Assembly: GCA_020853525.1 (NCBI GenBank)
Contig: JADYYS010000065.1
Coordinates: forward strand, 57,622 to 121,621
Source of the DNA: Ardenticatenales bacterium
GTDB lineage: Bacteria; Chloroflexota; Anaerolineae; Epilineales; Epilineaceae
Length of the DNA: 64,000 nucleotides
Reading direction: 5' to 3'
Shown: piece by piece, positions 30,401 through 39,400 of the stretch
Layout of the letters: every line of letters begins with the position of its first letter
Numbering within the stretch: the first letter of the stretch is position 1
Translations under genes and position numbers: made by a program
The notes under the pieces: generated by a model
Database searches by the model: none
Told to the model about the DNA's origin: nothing
What the model saw: only the letters and a program-made list of their open reading frames with translations

Positions 30401-33400
30401 CACATGCAACCTGGGGTCGATGGCGCCCCTTTCCAACCGCGTCGTCTCGATCGCGGCGACGGTGAACGCCAGCATCCCGTCCGGCACGACGCTGATCAAC
30501 AGCGCCACGGTGAACTCGGACACGTACGACCCGAACACGTCGAACAACGTCGACAGCGAGCCCACGACCATCGTCGGTTCGGCCGATCTGTCGATCACAA
30601 AGTTCGACCTGATCGACCCGGCGACGGCAGGTGAAGCACTGTCGTACTATCTGGACGTCACGAACGGTGGACCCAGCGTGGCGGTGGATGTCAAGGTCTT
30701 CGACTTGCTGCCGGACGGAGCGAACTACGTCAGCGCCATCGCGCCGGGCGGTACGTGCGCCTATGAGACCGGGCCGAGGATCGTCAACTGCCAGCTCGGT
30801 GACATGGCATCCGGTGAGCAGCGTTTCATCGTGGTCAACGTCGTGCTCGACGCCAGCATTCCCGATGGCACGATCCTGGTGAACCGGGCGGTGGCGAGGA
30901 CGGACACGTTCGACCCCAACCAGGCCAACAACGAGGACAGCGAAACGACGACGGTCCTCGCCTCGGCTGACCTGCGCCTCGACAAGTCGGTCGACCCGGC
31001 GACGCTCCTGGCCGGCGACACCGTGCACTACACGATTCAGGTGACGAACGACGGCCCGTCGGACGCACAAGCGGTGACCGTCGTCGACACGCTGCCGGCC
31101 GGGTTCACGTTCCTCCACGATACGGACACCTGCGCCGAGGCGCCCGCCGGCACGCTGACGTGCACGCTGGGCACGCTCGTCGCCGGCGCCAGCACGTCGT
31201 TCGACGTCTACGCGTCTGTCGACGTCGACACCGCGGCGGGCGTCTACACGAACAGCGCGACGGTCGCGAGCCCGACCGGCGATCCCGACCCCGCCGACAA
31301 CACCGACAGCGTCGACGTCAGCGTCCTGACGAGCGCCGACCTGCGGATCACGAAGACCGCCGTGCCGTCCGGCCCGGTGGACGCCGGCGACACGATCGAC
31401 TACACGATCTATGTCGACAACCTCGGCCCGTCGGCCGCGGTCGGCGCCGTCATGCGCGACGCGATCACCTCAGACGGGCGGTTCGACCTCCTCTCCGTGA
31501 CGACGAGCCGACCCGCCGTCTGCGCGCCGATCTCGGCCGCGAACATCTCGTCGACGACGATCAACTGCACGCTGACGGGCGCCCTCGAGCCCGTCGGTGT
31601 CGGCGGCGACGGGCGCTGGCGGATCACCGTCCGGCTGCTCGTCACCGAGGCGCAGACGATCAACAACGTCGCCACGATCGACGCCGACACGCCGGACCCG
31701 GACGTGACGAACAACATCGACGAGCTGACGCGCGACGTGACGGCGATCGCCGATCTGTTCGTCGACAAGACGAGCGTGGCGATCCCCGACCCGCTCGTGG
31801 CCGGTGGGCAGATCGTGTACACCGTCGTCGTGACGAACGGCGGGCCGAGCACCGCGGACAACGTCGTCATCGCCGACCGCCTGCCGCCCGGCATCACGGT
31901 CACGGACTACGTCGCCACCGACGCCGAAGACGGTCCGGTCGGGTGCACGACGGGCACGCCGGGCTCCGCGTCCGATCCGCTGCGCTGCGGCTTCGGCCCG
32001 CTCGATGTGGGCGACTCGGTGACGGCCGTGTTCACCGCCACCGTCGACAGCGACCTGCCGGACGGGACGGTGCTCGAGAACGATGTCGTGGCCGCGTCGG
32101 ACAACCCGGATCCGGACATCGGCAACAACTTCGATTCGACGCTGGATGAGGTGACGACGTCAGCGGACGTGGGCATCATCAAGCGCGACGCGCCGGATCC
32201 GGTGACGGCCGGCGAGGAGCTGAGCTACGGCCTGACCGTCACGAACGACGGGCCGAGCACGGCGCGCGACGTCGAGGTGCGCGATCCGCTGCCGCCTGGG
32301 ACGACGTTCGTCGATGCCAGCGTCGCCGGCGGGACGTGCGCCTACGCGGCCGGTCCGCACGTCGTCGTGTGCCAGCTGGGCGACGTGGCGGCGGGCGGCG
32401 CGCGCTTCATCGTCGTCAACGTCGTCGTCGACGCCGACGTGCCGAACGGCACCGTGCTCCGGAACACGGCCACTGCGACCTCGACGACCGCCGATCCGGA
32501 CCCCGGCAACAACGTCGACAACGCGAACACGACGGTCGCCGCAACGGCCGACCTGTCGATCGACAAGAAGGCCGCCGGCAGCGGCGTGCCGGGCAGCGAG
32601 ATCCTCTACACGATCACGGTCACGAACCACGGACCATCCGAGGCCCAGGCCGTCCAGGTCCTCGAGATGCTCCCGGCCGGCGTGACCTACGTCTGGGACG
32701 ACGACAACTGCGCCGCCGGCGGCAGCCCGTGCAGCCTCGGCAACATCGCTGCAGGCGAATCGGTGACGTTCCACGTGGCCGTGAGCGTGAACCAGAATGC
32801 CATCGGCGTGCTCGAGAACGGCGTGCGGGTCGTCTCGACGACGCCCGATCCGGATCTCACGAACAACACGGACATCGCCGACGTGACGGCGCGGCCGACG
32901 GCCGACATGCAGATCATGAAGTACGGCGTGCCGGAGGCGGCCACGACGGGCGAGCCGATCACGTTCACGCTGCTCGTGCAGAACCTCGGCCCGGGCCTGG
33001 CCCGCAACGTTGTCGTCGTCGACACGTTCATCGCCGACGGCGCCTACCGGATCGTCGACATCAACGGCGCCACGTGCACGCCGGGCCTCGGGGCATTCAC
33101 CGGCAACAGCGTCCACACCTGCCAGCTGGGCGACATGGCGGCCTTCACCCAGCGGCTGGTGGAGTTCGTCGTCACGACGACGGACAGCACGGTGATCACG
33201 AACGTCGCGGCCGTCCGCAGCGACGCCGAGGATCCCAACCTGTCCAACAACAAGGACGACGAGACGATCCACGACATCCGGCAGGCGGCCGACCTGCGCG
33301 TCGAGAAGACGAGCCGCGGCATCCCGGGCCCGGGCGTCGTGGCTGGTGGCGACATCGAGTACACGATCGTGGTCACGAACGACGGCCCGTCGACGGCCAC

Positions 33401-36400
33401 TCTCGTGCAGGTGCTCGACCGGCTGCCGAACGGCATCGTCGTCACGGGCTTCAGCACGACCGGCCCGGACGGCGAGTCGAGCTTCGGCTGCACGACGGGC
33501 ATGCCCGGCTCCGCGATCGACCAGTTCACGTGCAACGTCGGGACGCTGGCGTCCGGCGCGTCGGCGGAGATCGTCTTCACGGCCGACGTGAACGTGAACC
33601 TGCCGGACGGCACGATCCTCGAGAACGACGTCCTGGTCTGGTCGGACAACATCGACCGCGACCCGACGGACAACCGCGACACGACGCTGGACGTCGTCGG
33701 CACGAGCGCCGACCTGTCCGTGCAGAAGTTCGGCTTCCCCGGTCCGGTGCGTGCCGGCGAGATCACGAGCTACGACATCGTCTACCAGAACGCCGGGCCG
33801 TCGGCCGCGCGCGACGTGATCCTGACGGACGTGCTGCCGCAGTACCTCGATCCGATCAGCGTGTTCGTCGTCGACGGCCTGAACGCCTTCGACTCGGCGA
33901 CGTGCCACATCCGCACCGGCGATCCGGTGCTGGTGGGCTCGATCGTCTGCGAGCTCGGCAACGTTCCGGCCGGTCAGGGCGGCCGGATCGTCGTGACGGC
34001 GCGCGTGCGCACGGATGCGCCGGCCGGCGTCGTGACGAACACCGCCTTCATCGCCTCCGACACGGCCGATCCGGTCCTGGCGAACAACAACAGCACCTTC
34101 AACACGACGATCGCCCAGGCCGCCGATCTGGCGATCACCAAGCGGATCCTCGGCGTCCCGGTGGCCGGGCAGCCGATCGTCTACGAGATCGTCGTGTCCA
34201 ACCTCGGCCCGTCGGCCGCGACGGCCGTCCAGGTCGTCGACACGTTCTCGGCCAACCAGTCCTACAGCTGGGACACGGACAGCTGCAGCCCGAGCGGCCC
34301 GAACCAGATCACGTGCAGCCTCGGCACGATCCCGGCCGGCGGTTCGCGCACCTACCAGGTGACGTTCAACGTCGCCCCGAACAGCGCGTTCCAGGACGCG
34401 ACGAACGCCGCGACGGCCTCGGCCGCCCAGACCGACCCGAACCCGGCGAACAACACGAGCGCGACGCGCGTGCCGATCCGCGGCATCTCCGACCTGCGGA
34501 TCACGAAGTTCGGCAAGCCGGACGCCGAGGTCCGCCAGAGCGGGCTGCTCACGTACACGATCCTCGTCGAGAACCTCGGCCCGAGCGATGCCTCGAACGT
34601 CGTCGTGCGCGACACGATCGCCTCGGACGGCAACTACGAGGTCGTCAGCATCACCGGCGCGACGTGCGTGCCGGGTCCCGGGATCTACCTCGGCAACGTG
34701 ACGATGGACTGCACGCTGCCGGGCCCGCTGGCGGCGTTCGCCCAGGCGTCCATCCGGATGGTCATCCGCCCGATCGAGGCGCGCAGCATCAACAACTTCG
34801 CCGCGGTCGGCTCGCGCAACACGGATCCGGACCGCTCGAACGACAGCGCGACCGTCGAGCACGACATCACCGAGCTGGCCGACCTGCAGGTCACGAAGAC
34901 CGCGGCGCCCAGCCCGGCGGTGGCGGGCGGGACCGTCGTCTGGACGATGCAGGTCACGAACAACGGCCCGGGCATCGCCGAGAACGTCGTGTTGATGGAC
35001 CGGCTGCCGGGCGGCATCGTCGTCACCGGCTTCAACGCCGCCCTGCCGCTTGGCGCCGTGGGCGGGTGCACGACCGGCGCGGCCGGCAGCGCGATCGACC
35101 AGCTGAAGTGCAACCTCGGCACGCTCCTGAACGGCGAGAGCGCCACCGTGACCGTCACGGCCGTCGTCGATGCGAGCCTCCCCAACGGCCACATCCTCGA
35201 GAACGACGTCATGGTGTCGTCCGACGTGCTGGACGCCTTCAACGCGAACAACCGCGCCACAACGCTCACGCCGATCAGCGCGGCGGCCAACCTGTCCATC
35301 GCCAAGAGCGCGGCGCCGAGCCCGGCCACAGCCGGCCAGCCGCTGCTGTACACGCTCACGATCGGCAACGGCGGACCGTCGACGGCCCAGAACGTCGTCG
35401 TCGTGGACACGCTGCCGGCCGGGGTGACGTTCGTAGGTGCCGTGGTGATCGGGCAGCCGGGCGCGACGTGCGCCAACGTGCCCGCCGGCAGCGTGACGTG
35501 CCAGCTCGGCGACGTCCAGCCGAGCCAGCTCGTGACGGTCTACATCCACACGATCGTCAACCCGGGCTTCTCCGGCAGCCTGACGAACACGGCCGTCGTG
35601 CGGTCGGACACGTTCGACCCGTCGCTGGCGAACAACACGGCCACGACGGTGACGCCGGTCAACGCCACGGCCGATCTCTCGATTGTCAAGCTGGCCGACC
35701 GGCTCGTCGTGACGCCCGGCCGCAACTTCCGCTACACGATCACGGTCCGCAACAACGGCCCGTCGGACGCGTTGAACGTCCAGGTGCTGGACACGCTGCC
35801 GGCCGGAGTCACGTTCGTGGCGGACCAGGACAACTGCACGGCCGCCGGTCAGAACGTGACGTGCAACCTCGGGACGCTGCTCGCCGGCCAGACGGTGCAG
35901 TTCGACATCGAGGTTGCGGTTGCGGCCTCGGTCCTCGACGGCGTGCAGCTGCTGAACAACGCGCGGGTGACGTCCAGCACGCCGGACCCGGTGGCGGGCA
36001 ACAACACGTCGGTTGCCGAGGTCGTGACGCGCCGCGTGGCCGACCTGTCGGTCCGCAAGTTCGGCAAGCCGGACGGCCAGGTGCGCACCGGCGAGGACTT
36101 GATCTACACGATCCTCGTGGACAACTTCGGTCCGTCCAACACCGCCAACGTCGTCGTCCAGGACATCCTCAAGGCGGACGGCCAGTTCGAGTTCCGCTCC
36201 GTGACGGGCGCGACGTGCGTGCCGGCGCCGATCCAGACGGCGAACCAGTCCCTGACGCTCGCCTGCACGATTGGGAGCATCCCGGCCGGCACGACGGCGC
36301 AGGTGACGATCGTGGTCCGGAGCCTTACATCCAAGAGCATCAACAACGTCGCCACCGCGCGCTCGACGGACGCCGAGGACCCGAACACATCGAATAACAC

Positions 36401-39400
36401 GGGCTACGTCGAGCACGACATCACGCAGTTGGCCGACATGTCGATCACGAAGTCGGCGACGGGCGAGGTCGTGAACCCGGGTCCGGCGAACTGCGGGCTG
36501 CTCACGACGCTCACCCCGAACGCGGTGACGGCCGGCCGGAACCTGACGTATGTCCTCACCGTCACGAACAACGGCCCGAACGCCACGGAGAACGTCGTCG
36601 TCCGCGACCGGCTGCCGGCCGGCTTCGCGGTCACGAGCATCACCGTCGGCGGCGGCGGGACGTGCAACGCGGGCACGCCGGGCTCGGCGCTGGACGTCGT
36701 GACGTGCGGCCTCGACGGCATGACATCCGGTCAGTCCAAGACGATCACAATCGTCGGGCGGACGGACCCGAACCTCTCAGGCGGCCTGCTGTTGGTGAAC
36801 GACGCGAACGTCACCTCGGCGCTGCTGGACGCGAACAACGCGAACAACTACGCCCACAACCTGACCACCGTGTCCACGGCGGCCGACCTGGCGATCACGA
36901 AGACGGCCGAGCCGCCGGTCGTGATCGCGGGCCAGACGGTGCTGCAGTACACGATCATGGTGACGAACAACGGCCCGAGCCTGGCGCAGGCGGTCAGCGT
37001 GGTGGACACGCTGCCGGCCGGCATCACGTTCGTCAGCGCGTCGGGCGCGGCCTGCCGCCAGAACCCGGCGAACCTGCTCCAGATCACCTGCCAGGTCGGT
37101 GACCTGCCGGCCGGCGGGATGGCGACGATCTTCCTGGTCGCCCGGGTGGACGGCATGACGCCGCCGGGCGTCCTGACGAACACGGCAACGGTGACGAGCA
37201 AGACCGCCGACCCGTGCGCGGCGAACAACAGCGCCACGGCCAACGTGACGGTCACGCGCGTCGCGGACGTCTTCGTCATGAAGGCGGCGGTCAACGACCC
37301 GGCGATCGCCGGCGACCTGATCCGCTGGCGGGTGATGTTCGGCAACAACGGCCCGTCGACCGCGACGAGCGTCCGGGTCGAGGATCTCCTGCCGCTGGGC
37401 GTCGTGTTCCAGCGCTGCGAGTCGATCGATCCGAACGACGCGGTGTCGTGTGCGGTGATCAGCGGCGACGGGCTGAACGTCCGACAGACCGTCCGACTCC
37501 AGTCGCTGAACATCAAGAACATGGCGATGTTCACCGACCTCGGCGAGCTCAAGGCCGGCGACAGCTACACGTTCGACATCGTCGCGCGCGTCGATCCGGG
37601 CTACGTGCTCGACCTGCGCGGCGACGGTGACCCGGGCGAGATGTGCGCGGCCTACGGCCAGGCGACCGGCGGCTACACCGCCTTCGCCCACAACCGGGTC
37701 ACGATCACCTCGGCCCAGGACAGCGGCCTCGTGAAGAACAACTTCGACGACGTCTGCACCCGGATCAACGGCTTGGCGGATCTCCGGATCGACAAGACGT
37801 TGGACAGCTGTGACGTCGTCCTGGGCGGCGATCCGGTGGCCTATGTGATCACGGTGTCCAACCTCGGACCGTCCGATGCGGCCAAGGTCGTCGTCACGGA
37901 CGTGCTGCCCCAGCAGATCGACATGGCGACGGTCACCGTCGACGCCGGCGGTGGGATGCTGGTCAGCATCAACACCGTCACGCGCGAGGTCACGGTCATG
38001 GCCGGCAACGGCGACGGCCAGGTCGGCCGGATCAACGCCGGAACGGCGGCGGTCGTCACGATCCGCGGCACGTGGAAGCCGTCCGACTTCGACTTCGAGG
38101 CGACGGACACGGCCTCGGTGGCGACGATCAGGGACAGCGTGACGTGGCCGGGTCTGATGGCGGCCGCCGAGGCGCCCCTCGCCGCGGCGAGGGACACAAT
38201 CGACGCGCTGCTCGCGGACGACCCGCTGGCGCCGGGCACCAGGACGCCGACGAGGGACCCGGACCTATCGAACAACGCCGTGTCGTTCAAGCACCGCGTG
38301 CTGGCGTCGCCCGTGCTGCTGGTCAACAAGACGGTCAGCCTGAACGGCCAGTGCCCGGGCGTCGACGTCCCGGTCATGATCGGCCCCGGCCAGCCCATCA
38401 CGTACTGCATCGAGCTGACGAACCGCACCAGCCTGCAGATCGAGCCGGGCGCGCTCGTGACGGACACGGTGCGCACGAAGCTCGGCGACCGCATCGTCTT
38501 CACGCACAAGGTGGACGGGGCGATCGGGCCGGGCCAGAAGGTCAGCCTCAAGGTGGTGGACCGGTTCACCGCCGCGGAGTGCGGCAACGCGACGAACAAC
38601 GTCGAGGTGACCGCGTTCCTCCGCGCCGGGCTCGGCGACGTGTGCCTGCGCCCGATCACGGGCAAGGACTCGCACCCGATCATGGTGCCGTGCACGGACG
38701 GGGCGACGGGCGCAGACACGCGGATCGGGTTGCCGATCATCAACGGGCCCGGGGACGCGGCGTGCCAGACGTGGATCCAGGTGCAGAATCTCGGCTGCGT
38801 GAAGACGAAGGCCCTCGTCGTGTTCTGGGGCGACGCCGGGGCGTGCCCGCCGCAGTCCGCGGGGCCGCTGAAGATCGAGTGCACCGGCCTGCTGCGGCCG
38901 GGGAGCGCGTGGTCGATGCTGGGGGACAGCAGCCAGCTGCCGGGCGGGGCGAAGAGCGCGATCGTGTACTCGATGAACGCGGAGGACCTGATCAAGACGC
39001 CGCGCGGCAACGACCTGCCGTTCGCGGACGCGGCGTGCGGGTTCCTGTTCCAGTCGATCGTGGGGGACTACCTGGCATGGAGCGAGTTCGACCACGCCTA
39101 CCGAACGTTCGGCACGTTCCGGTGGATCTTCGACAATGAGAACCTGGCGCCGCTGGAGCTGGACTTCGGGAAGCACCAGGGTCAGCCGCTTGGGGTGGTC
39201 GTGAACCAGAGCTGCCCGGACGGGGTGGATCCGAACACGACGAACAACGGCGGCTACGCCGGCATCCCGACGGCGGGCACGGGGACGTACGACCCGCAGT
39301 TCGGCGGGTACACGTACTACACACCGCTCGTGTTCGCGACCAAGGGCGGGCTGAACAGCTTGATCGCCATCCAGAATCTCGGGATCGAGTGCTCGAGCCT

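Noticed and set aside
25764..31118. A minus-strand open frame of over 1700 codons antisense to the DUF11 array
   Set aside because: It is Arg- and Val-rich, has no domain pattern, and exists only because GC-rich third positions and repeats suppress stops on the opposite strand. A similar one at 32160-36416 is rejected for the same reason.
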